Shown: positions 1-8,932, numbered from the stretch's first letter. The stretch: 34,195 nucleotides of DNA from Candidatus Vecturithrix granuli (GCA_000739535.1 DF820483.1:1-34195); one strand, 5' to 3'. Notes: generated by a model not told the origin, from the letters alone. Numbers and translations are program-made.

Positions 1-174
1 TTCAACCCCGAAGTTGCTGGCATTGGCATTAACAGTAAGACCCCTGTGGTAGCCGGATACGGTATGAGCGCGTCTGGTGCTACAATCAGTATGCCGATCT
101 ACACGCAGGAAATTGATCCTGTAAAGCACGCTGCCGATCTTGGTTATGAAGTTTCTCAGAGGTTAGGGTTGTAA
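1..174 (+). CDS. Tape measure protein, C-terminal end (partial)
   Basis: Frame 1 is open from the first base and ends with TAA at 172-174, giving the last 57 residues of a larger protein (ends YEVSQRLGL). The next gene starts at 174 in a TAATG overlap. Its place directly before the distal tail and hub genes is the usual place of the tape measure protein, which sets tail length and lines the tube. Only position and this short tail support the call. A copy of the dispersed word CCCTGTGGTA lies inside at 42-51. Confidence 0.6.
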   Translation, partial: FNPEVAGIGINSKTPVVAGYGMSASGATISMPIYTQEIDPVKHAADLGYEVSQRLGL

Positions 175-1418
175 TGGCTGCGCCAACACTCAACACCTAC
201 GAATACCAGTTTATGGATAGCGGAGTGCTGCTCAATAGGAGTGGCACTCCGCCATTCGTAGATGTGACTAGTATCAAAGGGTTAGATTTACCTACAATTG
301 ATGATTACGAAGCTGACTTTGATGGTAGGCACGGCGGTTACATTTATGCTCGCTATGTCAAGAGTCGTACTATCGTTATCGATGGCATCTTATATGCGTC
401 GGCTGCTACAGCTGACGTAGCAATTGAAGCACTTATTGCTAATTTTGTGCCCCGCGAAAATGATGCGCCATTCTACTATCGCGGAGCAGGAATTGCACAG
501 CGCTATATCATGTGCAAACCAATTGGGTTCAATTTCAATATTGACAATCTAAGGAACTATGGCGCGTGTCAGATTCAGATTCAATTAAAAGCTGGCGATC
601 CGTTAAAGTACGCAGACAACGCGGACGTAGTGGTAACGTCTGGTACTACAGGAACAGTGACAAACGACGGAAATGCCGAAACTTTCGGTGTGTTCGACCT
701 ATCAGGCGCAGCTTCCAAAGTGTCAATCGTAAAAGTCTCGACTGGTGAAACAGTAACTGTTACTTATACAACTGATGCAGACGACGCTATCACTGTTGAT
801 TTTAAAAATCGAGCCTGCTATATCAACGGTGTCAGAAATTCCACATATCTAACATCACTTGGTTGGTGGTCCTTTAATCCAGCAAGCTCAACTGATTTCA
901 AAATCCTATCTGTTGGCGTAGACACCATGGTAAATGGTAACTGCGAAGCTAACTTCGGCGCTGGATATGCTGTTGGTGCTAACTGGACTGGATTACAACA
1001 GTTTACGGGCGATAAGCATAGTGGTTCTAAGTCACTGAAAATGACGCGCAAGAACAAGACTGCCGGTGGCGGTACAGTCACTGTCCCCACAGGCATCACA
1101 GGGCAGGCAGCAGGCACCTACACAGCCTCAGTGTGGCTCAAAGGCACCATGCCTCACGCTAACATTGAAGTGTATAACGGCGCTGCACAGGTTGCTTCTC
1201 TTGTATTAGTTCCTGTTAGTTCGACAACTTGGCAAAAATTTCAGCTTACCTATACCTTAGCCGCCACTGGTGGCGCTATTACATTCGTAATTAGTGATAC
1301 GGGCGAGGCAGCAAGTAAACTTGCTAAGAATAAGGTGCTGTTGATGGATGATTTTAGTATTCGTTCCGTGAATAGTGGTGTCACATGTACTGCTCATACT
1401 AAGGATGGATGGTTATAA
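174..1418 (+). CDS. Distal tail protein (Dit-like) with carbohydrate-binding-like C-terminal domain
   Basis: 414 residues. The N-terminal half (about 1-150) has the pattern of siphovirus distal tail or minor tail proteins, including the VDVTSIKGLDLP and YIYARYVKSRTIVIDG stretches, which form the ring joining the tube to the tip. From about residue 255 (NGNCEANF...) to 385 a jelly-roll-like segment resembles carbohydrate-binding modules (SGSKSLKMTRKN; TYTASVWLKGT; WQKFQLTYTL). Such inserts are known in Dit proteins and may help to bind the cell wall. The start follows the tape measure end by a one-base TAATG overlap, and the same junction recurs at its own end. Family by pattern; sugar binding inferred. 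Confidence 0.75.
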   Translation: MAAPTLNTYEYQFMDSGVLLNRSGTPPFVDVTSIKGLDLPTIDDYEADFDGRHGGYIYARYVKSRTIVIDGILYASAATADVAIEALIANFVPRENDAPFYYRGAGIAQRYIMCKPIGFNFNIDNLRNYGACQIQIQLKAGDPLKYADNADVVVTSGTTGTVTNDGNAETFGVFDLSGAASKVSIVKVSTGETVTVTYTTDADDAITVDFKNRACYINGVRNSTYLTSLGWWSFNPASSTDFKILSVGVDTMVNGNCEANFGAGYAVGANWTGLQQFTGDKHSGSKSLKMTRKNKTAGGGTVTVPTGITGQAAGTYTASVWLKGTMPHANIEVYNGAAQVASLVLVPVSSTTWQKFQLTYTLAATGGAITFVISDTGEAASKLAKNKVLLMDDFSIRSVNSGVTCTAHTKDGWL

Positions 1419-2464
1419 TGGCCGATTATGTCATGCGATTACAGAATCGTGATGGCAGTTACATCGGTGAGATCCCTTTTTATGAGCTGCAAGGCGAATT
1501 TCGTATGAATGAGCCGGATGAGATTAGGTTTAAAACGAGTTCTGCGAACTTAAAGACCTACGTTGATCCCGTTACGCAGCTTAAAGAAGGGTTAACTGAG
1601 GTTAATCTGCTGCGTAATGGGAACAGCATCTTTCTTGGACCTATCTGGGATATCACTGTATCAAGTGAAGCTCATGTAATGACCATTATGGCACAAGATG
1701 TTTCCAGTTATCTTGGTCAGCGCTACATTATGGCTGATACGAAGTTCACAAAAAAGCGTTTTGCATATGCGGCATGGAAGCTTATTCAAGATACACAGGC
1801 ATTAACCTACGGCGATCTTGGAATTACACTTGGTCAGGATGCACCTACTAGTCCTACAGGTAGTTTTAGCTTCACTAAAAAGTCTGGAACTTCAATTCTG
1901 AAAGCGCTCGATAAGCTTTCAGCTGGTACCACAGGGTTCGATTGGGAGATTAATCCGAGTCGGCAGTTGATGTTATACTACCCGCGAATCCAAATCCCGT
2001 CATTAATTACACTAGAGTATCCAACTGTAATTAAACGGTACTCTGTGCAGGGCATGGGCAAGTATGTAGCTAACAGTGTCTTTGCTAAAGGTGCTAATAA
2101 AGAGATTTCAAACGTTTACTCTGATGCTGCATCACAGCAATTGTTTGGTTTAAGGCAGTATGTAGCATCTGATTCGTCTATCAAATCGAAAACAAAGCTT
2201 GATGCATATGCTCGAAGCGTGCTTAATCTACGGAAAAACCCTCGTTTAATTCCGCAGTTGACACTCGACGTCGAAAAAATGAACCCATTTGAAGGCGATG
2301 TTGGCTATGGATGGCTTATCAATACCATCATTGATGATGGGTGGGTGCAGTTTAACGGTATAATGCGTTGTTCTGGGTATCAATTAACACTCGGAAAGCA
2401 CGGAAATGAAACTTTCGTGCTGTACATCAACGACACTAGAGAGATTGAGGACACTAGCTCATGA
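1418..2464 (+). CDS. Tail hub / minor tail protein, ReqiPepy6 Gp37-like
   Basis: 348 residues if started at the ATG in the TAATG overlap at 1418. An ATG nine bases upstream (1409) is in frame but lies inside the previous gene, and the previous junction uses the same TAATG arrangement, so 1418 is preferred. The opening (YVMRLQNRDGSYIGEIPFYE) and the LLRNGNSIFLGPIWDI stretch match Gp37-like actinophage proteins, which relate to the gp27/Tal hub at the tail tip. This protein should connect the distal tail ring to the fibre encoded next, whose start overlaps it by ATGA. Confidence 0.75.
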   Translation: MADYVMRLQNRDGSYIGEIPFYELQGEFRMNEPDEIRFKTSSANLKTYVDPVTQLKEGLTEVNLLRNGNSIFLGPIWDITVSSEAHVMTIMAQDVSSYLGQRYIMADTKFTKKRFAYAAWKLIQDTQALTYGDLGITLGQDAPTSPTGSFSFTKKSGTSILKALDKLSAGTTGFDWEINPSRQLMLYYPRIQIPSLITLEYPTVIKRYSVQGMGKYVANSVFAKGANKEISNVYSDAASQQLFGLRQYVASDSSIKSKTKLDAYARSVLNLRKNPRLIPQLTLDVEKMNPFEGDVGYGWLINTIIDDGWVQFNGIMRCSGYQLTLGKHGNETFVLYINDTREIEDTSS

Positions 2465-5463
2465 GAACTCCTACATTAACTGACATCATTAAGGATCTTC
2501 GTGAAACTAGTGAGGCCCTTGATGCTACAGATGTTGACTTTGGCGATGAAGAAAACGCCAATGTTGAAGTTCCTACAATTACATCAATGACACCTACCGT
2601 CACATACTACGCTTCTCCGGTAACTAAGACTCCGTATGCGCGTATTCAGTGGACCTGGGTGGCTCCTGTTATGCATGATGAAGATGGCAACGTTATTAGT
2701 CCGACAGATCCTGATATTCTTGACGATGTAACCTTTGACCCTGTGGTAGATTACATGTTCGGGACCGCGCTAAACGGTGCTACTCCCACAACATTCGCGT
2801 CTACGAAAGGATCTACATCTGTAATTACGCAGGAACATCCTCTCGGATCAAATGTTACAGGTACAGTTTATGCTGTGCTCAAGAGTGGCATTAAAGGACC
2901 TGCGTATTCTGTTGAGGCAACAGTCAGTAAGGATACGACAGCACCTAATCGGCCGTCTACACCTACGCTAACGTCTAGTGCGTCTATTATCTCAGTAATT
3001 TGGGATGGGTTAGATTATCTTGGCAATGCACAACCGAGCGACTACAATAACACTGTGGTATATGCCGACGCATCAAACCCGCCGACTACTCCTGTTGGTA
3101 TTTTAACTGGCCGTGGCGTTTGTGCATTTCATGCCACAGCAGGTTCTACGATTTATGTGCAATTAGTCTCGCAAGATATGTCGTATAATCAGAGTGTTGG
3201 TAGTACGGTAGTCAGTATTGTTTCGCAGTCTGTTCTTGACGATACTGGTTTGGCAGATGCTCTTGCAAATAAGGCTGTTATTTACACACAGACCGCTGAT
3301 CCTACTACAACTCTCCCTGTTGGAACTGTTAAAAATGGCGATTGGTGGTTTAAAACTAACGCAACAGTAACATCGCAGATCGATATGATCTACAAGCGTG
3401 TATCTGGCGCATGGGTAACTGATACTATTAATGCAGCTGATGTTATTGCGGCTCAAAGTATTGTTTCAAATAACATCGCTGCGAATGCAATTACAGCTAA
3501 TAAGATCCTGGCTGGTGAGTTAGCAGCTAGGTTAGCTACTACTGGTGAATTACATGCTGACATTATTAATGGTGGCATTATTAATGCTGCGATTACTATT
3601 TCCGCTGCTTTACAGACAGCAGCTGTCGGCACACGTTGTACTCTTGATTACTCCGGTTTCAAGATGTACGTACATAATACTGTGACAGGAAATGATGACA
3701 TTGTTATCAATTTCGATGCTGTTACAGGATTGGCATCATTCTTCGGCAATGTTGTGTCGAACAACTTGATTGCTAATGGTGTTGTAACCCTCAACTCTCC
3801 GACGAATATTATGAATCCTAACACAGCATTGATTTTGTACTCAGGCATTCAGCCTCCGTCGTCCGGCCCGATTGTCACAAATAAATGGGATAGTGTACAA
3901 TTAAAGAACTCCGACGGGTCGAATGCGTCTCCGACATTTGTTAGTCGAATGTCTGATGGTAAATTTGTTGGAATGTCTGGCATTTTTCAGACAGTCCGAT
4001 ACACTGTTTACAATGCAAATGGTACTTGGAATCGTACGATTACTCCGTCTAATTTTGGTCCTAATCGTGATTATGGATTTGGCCCTGGCCTGCATTTACT
4101 AGTTGTTATTGCTGATTATGCGTATTCAATTGGCGTTAGTGGTGATGATGGTACTACAAACTATTACTTTGATATCCTAGCTACTAATTTAACAACCGGG
4201 GCAACTGTTGTATTCTACGGTCCTGGTGGTACTAAATGGAAATTCCCGATGAGCGCATCTCCGAGATTAGGAACCGATGGGTCTAATCTGATTTTGTCGT
4301 TCGGTACCACAATTCGTATGTACAGTGTTTCTCGTACTGGTGAAACATATACTGTTACTTATACAGCCACAAAGTCGAATATTATGTCTAATCCTGATGC
4401 TATTATGCGCGGTACATTAGATACCGGTACTGATAGCTTCTTGATGAGTAGCGGCAGTTCTAATATGCGTATGTGTTTGTATTCAACTATGGTTGAGAAT
4501 ACGAATGGCGCTATTCCACAGGCTGCTTCTGGAACTAATATTGGTCTTGGATATTATTCGAGTGTTTATTGGTGTGCGAAATCTGGCGGTGCAGTTTACT
4601 TCTACAATGGAGTTTCTCTGAGCACGCCTACAGCAACTCGAGATTTTGGAATTACTTACTATAACACGGCTCCGTATGAGTCGAAAATGTCTCCGCGGAC
4701 GACTGCGACAATCAAACGACTCGCTAAGATCAACTTGTCTGCTTCTGGTTGGTCTCCCGGTGTTCCCGATGCAAACGTTACACAGCTTCGTTATTACGGT
4801 GGCGCAGTTGCTGGAACTGTATATGCTCAGGGTAATAACGCAAGTGGTCAGATCGTACTGACTTCGCTTGCTACGTCTGGTGGTACACCCCCTACTAGTT
4901 CAAGTTTCCCTGAATCTGCTCCTGCTGTAATCAGAAACAGTGATTCGTCACTCATTATTTCTGGCGATGGGACAGTTAAAGTTCCTCCGACAAAATTGCG
5001 TGGATTCCCAATTAAATGGACAGGATATTTAGCTTCTAGTGTGTCTTGTTCAACAAATGTGTATCGATCATTAAAACCAAGTTCTCGTATTAATTATACG
5101 GGAGAGTGGGAACCCACATGGGCTTCCGGGGAAGACCGTTTCACAATTGGTTATCATTGTTGGGTTCGTATTGTTTGGAAAGTGCATTTTGACAATACAA
5201 GTACGGCTGGTAACAGGCTTGCTGCTATTTATAAGAATCCTGCATCCGGAACAAATACAAGTTCTAGTGAGCCAGCTGGCCGACTTGTGTGGGCAAAATC
5301 CGCACCCTCTTCTGACTATACTGCATGTTTAGCAATTTGGGAGGGTGAGGTTCAAGCAACTGACACTATCATGTTAGTTGCCAGAACTTCATCTACAACC
5401 AATGCGCAACATGGTATTAGTCATACAACAGTCAGTATTACAATTGAGCGTATGCTGGATTGA
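2461..5463 (+). CDS. Large tail fibre / receptor-binding protein
   Basis: 1000 residues, starting in an ATGA overlap with the hub gene. In order: an N-terminal attachment part; a fibronectin-III-like segment around 155-250 (APNRPSTPTLTSS...); a segment around 270-400 with GDWWFKTN, YKRVSGAWV and IAANAITANKILAGELAARL typical of trimeric tail-tip fibres; a long Ser/Thr/Gly-rich beta region (about 450-850) that could be a propeller, with recurring short motifs such as LGTDGSNLILSFG; and a C-terminal head (about 880-1000) with C1q-like alternation ending VSITIERMLD. It is the main candidate for host recognition. Domain folds beyond the fibre assignment are inferred. Confidence 0.75.
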   Translation: MRTPTLTDIIKDLRETSEALDATDVDFGDEENANVEVPTITSMTPTVTYYASPVTKTPYARIQWTWVAPVMHDEDGNVISPTDPDILDDVTFDPVVDYMFGTALNGATPTTFASTKGSTSVITQEHPLGSNVTGTVYAVLKSGIKGPAYSVEATVSKDTTAPNRPSTPTLTSSASIISVIWDGLDYLGNAQPSDYNNTVVYADASNPPTTPVGILTGRGVCAFHATAGSTIYVQLVSQDMSYNQSVGSTVVSIVSQSVLDDTGLADALANKAVIYTQTADPTTTLPVGTVKNGDWWFKTNATVTSQIDMIYKRVSGAWVTDTINAADVIAAQSIVSNNIAANAITANKILAGELAARLATTGELHADIINGGIINAAITISAALQTAAVGTRCTLDYSGFKMYVHNTVTGNDDIVINFDAVTGLASFFGNVVSNNLIANGVVTLNSPTNIMNPNTALILYSGIQPPSSGPIVTNKWDSVQLKNSDGSNASPTFVSRMSDGKFVGMSGIFQTVRYTVYNANGTWNRTITPSNFGPNRDYGFGPGLHLLVVIADYAYSIGVSGDDGTTNYYFDILATNLTTGATVVFYGPGGTKWKFPMSASPRLGTDGSNLILSFGTTIRMYSVSRTGETYTVTYTATKSNIMSNPDAIMRGTLDTGTDSFLMSSGSSNMRMCLYSTMVENTNGAIPQAASGTNIGLGYYSSVYWCAKSGGAVYFYNGVSLSTPTATRDFGITYYNTAPYESKMSPRTTATIKRLAKINLSASGWSPGVPDANVTQLRYYGGAVAGTVYAQGNNASGQIVLTSLATSGGTPPTSSSFPESAPAVIRNSDSSLIISGDGTVKVPPTKLRGFPIKWTGYLASSVSCSTNVYRSLKPSSRINYTGEWEPTWASGEDRFTIGYHCWVRIVWKVHFDNTSTAGNRLAAIYKNPASGTNTSSSEPAGRLVWAKSAPSSDYTACLAIWEGEVQATDTIMLVARTSSTTNAQHGISHTTVSITIERMLD

Positions 5464-5469
5464 GAAATT

Positions 5470-5886
5470 ATGAAAGAACGACGATTAACTCCGTGGTCCT
5501 TGCTTAAAGAACCAAAATTCGTGAGTGCTATGATGGCGTTAGCTTATTCATTATTCGCACTTACCGGATTAATTATCATCTTCGCTCCGCCAGACGAAGT
5601 TGTTTCACGTACATGGGTACTAGTTGGGTATCTAGTCGGTAGCTTCTTTATCATTGGGGGTCTGCTTGGAGCGCTAAGTTTGCATGGCGGCGAATGGTGG
5701 ATTGAAAGAGCAGGGCTGATGTTTGAAGTCGGAGCCATGCTCGGATATGTTTTTACATTTTGGAGTCTAAATGGTAATTCGACTACTGAAGTGTATGTTA
5801 GAACATCACTATCGTTTGTAGTTATTTCCTTGCTTGCTATGCGTTTCTACAAGATTCGGGGTTTGACTTTAGACCCGACCAAGTAA
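5470..5886 (+). CDS. Small membrane protein, about four transmembrane segments
   Basis: 138 residues with four hydrophobic stretches: about 17-39 (FVSAMMALAYSLFALTGLII), 50-70 (LVGYLVGSFFIIGGLLGALS), 83-100 and 110-125. The start ATG follows the fibre stop by six bases. The location between fibre and lysis genes fits membrane proteins of many actinophage lysis cassettes, and it could act as a holin or holin accessory, but no family was recognised. Confidence 0.7.
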   Translation: MKERRLTPWSLLKEPKFVSAMMALAYSLFALTGLIIIFAPPDEVVSRTWVLVGYLVGSFFIIGGLLGALSLHGGEWWIERAGLMFEVGAMLGYVFTFWSLNGNSTTEVYVRTSLSFVVISLLAMRFYKIRGLTLDPTK

Positions 5887-5900
5887 AGGACCACTGCAAA

Positions 5901-6185
5901 ATGGTAGATTGGCCGGTATTAATTACAGCAGTATCAACCCTCGCAGGAACTCTAGGGCTTAGGGAGATTCTGCGAGGGTGGGCTGCTAAGCGATCTGGAT
6001 ATGCTCAGGAGGAAAAAGAACGATATAAAAACCTCCTACGCGAAAACGACCAAAAGGATGCGCGTATTGACAGACTCCTAGAGGACAATCGTAAGCAGCG
6101 AGAATACTCATCCGAGTTAAGACGTATGTTAATCGAGAATGGCATTAAGAATATTCCAGATTGGCCGAAAGATATTGCATACTAG
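5901..6185 (+). CDS. Membrane-anchored coiled-coil protein, possible lysis accessory
   Basis: 94 residues. One N-terminal hydrophobic segment (about 5-22, WPVLITAVSTLAGTLGLREI) precedes a strongly charged, probably coiled-coil region (about 35-80, EEKERYKNLLRENDQKD and on). The arrangement resembles small holin-like or spanin-like proteins found beside endolysins, but the function is not established. It starts 14 bases after the previous stop with AAAGGA upstream. Confidence 0.65.
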   Translation: MVDWPVLITAVSTLAGTLGLREILRGWAAKRSGYAQEEKERYKNLLRENDQKDARIDRLLEDNRKQREYSSELRRMLIENGIKNIPDWPKDIAY

Positions 6186-6205
6186 GTTGAAATACGAGGA
6201 GAAAA

Positions 6206-6361
6206 ATGTCTGATGAAATTGATCTTGAGGATCATGAAGTAGACGACGTTGCATATGACACGTTTGAAGATACAGAAACCGTGTCTGATGTAGAGGTATT
6301 TGGGACAGAGCCTGTTCCTGCATACGAATATGAGGGAACGGAGGGTCTCAATGACAATTAA
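6206..6361 (+). CDS. Small acidic protein overlapping the endolysin start
   Basis: 51 residues (MSDEIDLEDHEVDDVAYDTF...). ACGAGGAGAAAA is a good ribosome site just ahead of the ATG. The protein is very acidic, with Asp and Glu making up more than a third of residues and almost no basic residue. Its last eleven bases overlap the endolysin ATG at 6351, so the two may be translationally coupled. It could bind a basic partner or restrain the lysin, but that is a guess; no family was recognised. Confidence 0.6.
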   Translation: MSDEIDLEDHEVDDVAYDTFEDTETVSDVEVFGTEPVPAYEYEGTEGLNDN

Positions 6362-7544
6362 GGCTATGCAGAAAGTCGCTGATTTACTTGTATATTCTAA
6401 TATCGGCTACGATCAGAGTCAGCGCTGGACTTTCTTAGACAAGAAAAATAAAAGGATCGTTAAGAATGGCGAATGTGATTGCTCTACGTCAAGTGGAGCT
6501 ATTGCATGGCTTGGTGGTTATCCTGTCGATCTATCTGGAACGTTCTATACTGGTAATTTTGCAAAGCGTCTGGCTGCGGCCGGATTCATTGTAATCCCGT
6601 TCAAGAGTCTGTCACAGGTTAAGGCTGGCGATTTCTTGTTAACTCCTGGCCGTCACGTTGTATTTGCTCGCACAGCTAAGAAGTTCTTCTCAGCAGAGGT
6701 TGATGAGCGTGGACGATCGGCAGGTGGCAAGGCAGGCAACCAGAACGCCCGTGAGACGCGCTACCGGCTCGCCTACGTGCGTCCGGGCGGCTGGCGCTAC
6801 ATTGTGCGACCCGTACCGGCTGTCACCTACAAAGGCCGTTCACTGAAATACTTCTCCACAAAGAGTAGCAAGTTTAGTGAAGCTATGCGAATGCTGACGT
6901 ATACAGCACCGTTTGATGGCCCGCTTTACAACGAGTTTTACAATGTGTGGACTGTTCGTAATAAAGGGATGCAGCATATTTATGACGCAACTGCCGTTGC
7001 GGTACCACAGGAATCTCACGCTTTCGTAGTGCTCGGGTCCGCGCTTAATACTGATGGTTCTCTTCGATCTAAGTATAAGCGTCGTCTTGATTTGGCTGTC
7101 ACAGCACTCAATAGCAATCCGAACTCTGTGGTAATCGTATCTGGAGGTGCCGCGAGGAACGGTAAGACAGAAGCTGAAGTTGGTATGACGTATCTTGTTA
7201 ATGCTGGCATCGATGGGAAGCGTATTATCCTTGAAGAGGCATCGAATAGCACAGTCGGAAACGCTAAATACTCTGTTCCCCTCATGTTAAAGAAGGGTTT
7301 CGAGAGTTACACGCTTATTTCCGATGCAAGTCACCTTCGACGTGCTGCTATGCTATTTGATGCGGCTAAACTTCGCATCGAAACAGATAGTAATCGACGA
7401 TTTACTCTTCAGTTAGTCAATACTGTCGCATTTAAAGACTCGGATTCTACAGAAAAACCTGTGGCATCTGATGCTTTGTTTGAGATTGGTAAGGAAGTCG
7501 CTTATCTTCTCGGTATTTCCGCGCAGTTCAACGCTGCTAAGTAA
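6351..7544 (+). CDS. Endolysin: NlpC/P60-type (Amidase_5-like) peptidase fused to a DUF218 (YdcF/SanA/ElyC-like) domain
   Basis: 397 residues. The ATG at 6351 is chosen because GGAGGG precedes it; an in-frame start at 6300 would lie inside the acidic gene without a ribosome site. Residues 1-153 form a cysteine peptidase-like domain: catalytic pattern D43-C44-S45 (GECDCSTSS) and His102 (PGRHVVFA), with ending GWRYIVRP, as in phage peptidoglycan hydrolases. Residues about 223-345 are a DUF218 domain: FVVLGS, VVIVSGGAAR, EAEVG, EEASNSTVGNA, SDASHLRRA. Cellular DUF218 proteins such as ElyC and SanA act in envelope homeostasis, so this is an uncommon partner for a lysin. A GC-rich patch (about 6716-6835) sits exactly where the peptidase domain ends, suggesting a recombination joint. 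Confidence 0.8.
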   Translation: MTIKAMQKVADLLVYSNIGYDQSQRWTFLDKKNKRIVKNGECDCSTSSGAIAWLGGYPVDLSGTFYTGNFAKRLAAAGFIVIPFKSLSQVKAGDFLLTPGRHVVFARTAKKFFSAEVDERGRSAGGKAGNQNARETRYRLAYVRPGGWRYIVRPVPAVTYKGRSLKYFSTKSSKFSEAMRMLTYTAPFDGPLYNEFYNVWTVRNKGMQHIYDATAVAVPQESHAFVVLGSALNTDGSLRSKYKRRLDLAVTALNSNPNSVVIVSGGAARNGKTEAEVGMTYLVNAGIDGKRIILEEASNSTVGNAKYSVPLMLKKGFESYTLISDASHLRRAAMLFDAAKLRIETDSNRRFTLQLVNTVAFKDSDSTEKPVASDALFEIGKEVAYLLGISAQFNAAK

Positions 7545-7554
7545 GGAATTCACT

Positions 7555-7788
7555 ATGAAAATCTTCACTGTTAAGCCTGAATGGATTACAGATTCCACAT
7601 GGCGTGCTCTGCGCACATTTTGGCAGACGTTCTGGGCTTCGTTTACAGTCACATTAGTTGCTGTGCTGTTATCATATGCAAACTCTGGCACATTCAACTG
7701 GAACGTTCTGTGGTTACAGGGTGCAATTGTGGCATTTGCTGCTGCTATTGCTAAGGTTATGAATAAGGATCAGGATACCACAGAATAA
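7555..7788 (+). CDS. Holin, r1t-like
   Basis: 77 residues. A longer frame to 7471 exists but lies inside the lysin; the ATG at 7555 follows TAAGGAATTCACT and is preferred. There are two hydrophobic segments (about 25-43, FWASFTVTLVAVLLSYA, and 50-67, LWLQGAIVAFAAAIAKV) separated by a short turn, with a charged tail (NKDQDTTE). The sequence and its place right after the endolysin match the r1t holin family, which makes the pore that releases the lysin. Last gene of the rightward operon. Confidence 0.8.
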   Translation: MKIFTVKPEWITDSTWRALRTFWQTFWASFTVTLVAVLLSYANSGTFNWNVLWLQGAIVAFAAAIAKVMNKDQDTTE

Positions 7789-7854
7789 TGACAGCTACTG
7801 AAAAAGGAGCTACGTTTAAGCTAGTCATTTAACTTGTATTCCGAATCGACAGTT

Positions 7855-7886
7855 TCTCACCATAAAACCTACCCCCTGTGGTGAGA
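7855..7886 (+). promoter_or_regulatory. Hairpin formed with a copy of the dispersed CCTGTGGT word
   Basis: TCTCACCA (7855-7862) and TGGTGAGA (7879-7886) form a perfect 8-bp stem around a 16-base loop. The right arm includes the dispersed word at 7875-7883. It lies between the holin and the main terminator. Whether it acts as RNA or as a protein-binding site is not known. Confidence 0.4.
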
Positions 7887-7893
7887 TAAATAA

Positions 7894-7941
7894 GAAAGCC
7901 CCGGTTAGTCATTTTCTCCTTGGTGACTAACCGGGGCTTTC
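7894..7941. terminator. Bidirectional rho-independent terminator between convergent operons
   Basis: A perfect 18-bp inverted repeat (arms 7894-7911 and 7924-7941, core AAAGCCCCGGTTAGTC) encloses a 12-base loop. T-rich sequence follows on the + strand (CGTTTGTTTA) and also on the - strand (TTATTTATCT). It sits where the rightward late operon meets the leftward early operon, so it should stop transcription from both sides. Confidence 0.92.
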
Positions 7942-7947
7942 GTTTGT

Positions 7948-8121
7948 TTACTTGTCGTTTTTAACTTGTGTTACGTACGACCACTCAGATCGAGCGAAGA
8001 TTGCTACGTACTCACTGTCTCTTTCGCAGAAGAACAATGTTCCATCAATTTCCGTAATATATTCTGCATCAACTTCAACAGGAGATATTACATTAGGCCG
8101 TGTAATTTGCCACTTTGTCAT
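7948..8121 (-). CDS. Hypothetical protein, 57 residues, last gene of the leftward operon
   Basis: MTKWQITRPN...VKNDK. The ATG overlaps the stop of the RuvC-like gene by ATGA, with AGGATACCGAA upstream, so the two are probably coupled. The composition is that of a small soluble beta-rich protein (EVDAEYITEIDGTLFFCERD). No family recognised. Confidence 0.7.
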   Translation of the reverse strand: MTKWQITRPNVISPVEVDAEYITEIDGTLFFCERDSEYVAIFARSEWSYVTQVKNDK

Positions 8122-8618
8122 TTTCGGTATCCTAGATCAAGTAGTTGTTTTCTAAATTCAATTTCGTATGGCAATCCTCGAAGTTTAAACTCGTCATTGT
8201 TTACAACGAAGTAAATCAGGTGTCGCATTCCGTCGTTTGCGTGCCTGTATGCTTTGGTGTATAAATTGAGTTCTTTGAGAATATTGTCCGATACGAAACC
8301 TTTCGCTTGTGCAGGAGTTTGCTGGAAAAGAGCGATTCCCCTTCTTCTACACCAACCTTTGATCGTTCCAATATACTCACGAGAATCGAGCCTGAGTCCT
8401 GCCCGAGAGGTATTCCGGTAATCGAAAGTTTCGTACACAACAAACAATCGATCGACGTCTCTGGAGTGCTTGTCAAGAAAATCCTCGAGTTCTATGTGGT
8501 GTTCTTGTGGCCCAAGCTGTTTGACCTTAAATTCAGGCACTACAGTTGTATCATTAACCGTCGCCATAGCTACCCCTGTGGTACCACCTGGGTCAAATGC
8601 GATGATTCTAGTTTTCAC
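8118..8618 (-). CDS. RuvC-like Holliday junction resolvase
   Basis: 166 residues with an RNase H-like fold pattern: Asp9 in AFDPGGTTG, Glu63 in FVVYETF, the QTPAQAKG stretch (100-107), and the His/Asp cluster HANDGMRH (126-133). These are the acidic metal ligands and C-terminal motif of phage RuvC-like nucleases, which cut branched DNA during recombination or before packaging. It overlaps both neighbours by ATGA, inside the replication operon. Confidence 0.8.
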   Translation of the reverse strand: MKTRIIAFDPGGTTGVAMATVNDTTVVPEFKVKQLGPQEHHIELEDFLDKHSRDVDRLFVVYETFDYRNTSRAGLRLDSREYIGTIKGWCRRRGIALFQQTPAQAKGFVSDNILKELNLYTKAYRHANDGMRHLIYFVVNNDEFKLRGLPYEIEFRKQLLDLGYRK

Positions 8619-8932
8619 TGGAATAACTCATACGTAGCTTCGAAAATATCAGGCTTACACGGATAGAATTCACCTTTAATACCTCTGATGATGTAATCAC
8701 CGACATTAACGTGATGGAATCCTTCTAGTGTAGCAATCATCATCCGTCCGTCGCGCGGATCAATACTTACCCCACTTTTAGGACACGGAACTTTGCCTTC
8801 AATTACCGCTAACGGCTCAAATGATCCGGCAGTATTCTGCTCAATCCATTGATAGATGGAATATAGATTTGCATTGTCTCCAACAAATTGACGAGCTTCG
8901 ATAACAACAGGCTTCTTTTTATATAAACTCAT
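8615..8932 (-). CDS. Conserved phage protein (GDYIIRGIKGEFYPCKPDIF family)
   Basis: 105 residues. The C-terminal motif GDYIIRGIKGEFYPCKPDIF (about 78-97) followed by ATYE is widely conserved in otherwise uncharacterised phage proteins, as is the N-terminal KPVVIEARQF. It overlaps the polymerase stop and the RuvC start by ATGA on both sides, so it is translated with the replication genes. Function unknown. Confidence 0.75.
   Translation of the reverse strand: MSLYKKKPVVIEARQFVGDNANLYSIYQWIEQNTAGSFEPLAVIEGKVPCPKSGVSIDPRDGRMMIATLEGFHHVNVGDYIIRGIKGEFYPCKPDIFEATYELFQ

Noticed and set aside
566-748. Short + frame inside the distal tail gene, and many similar opposite-strand frames in the tail genes
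   Set aside because: They lie wholly inside strongly supported genes, have no ribosome sites and read as basic or cysteine-rich chance sequence.
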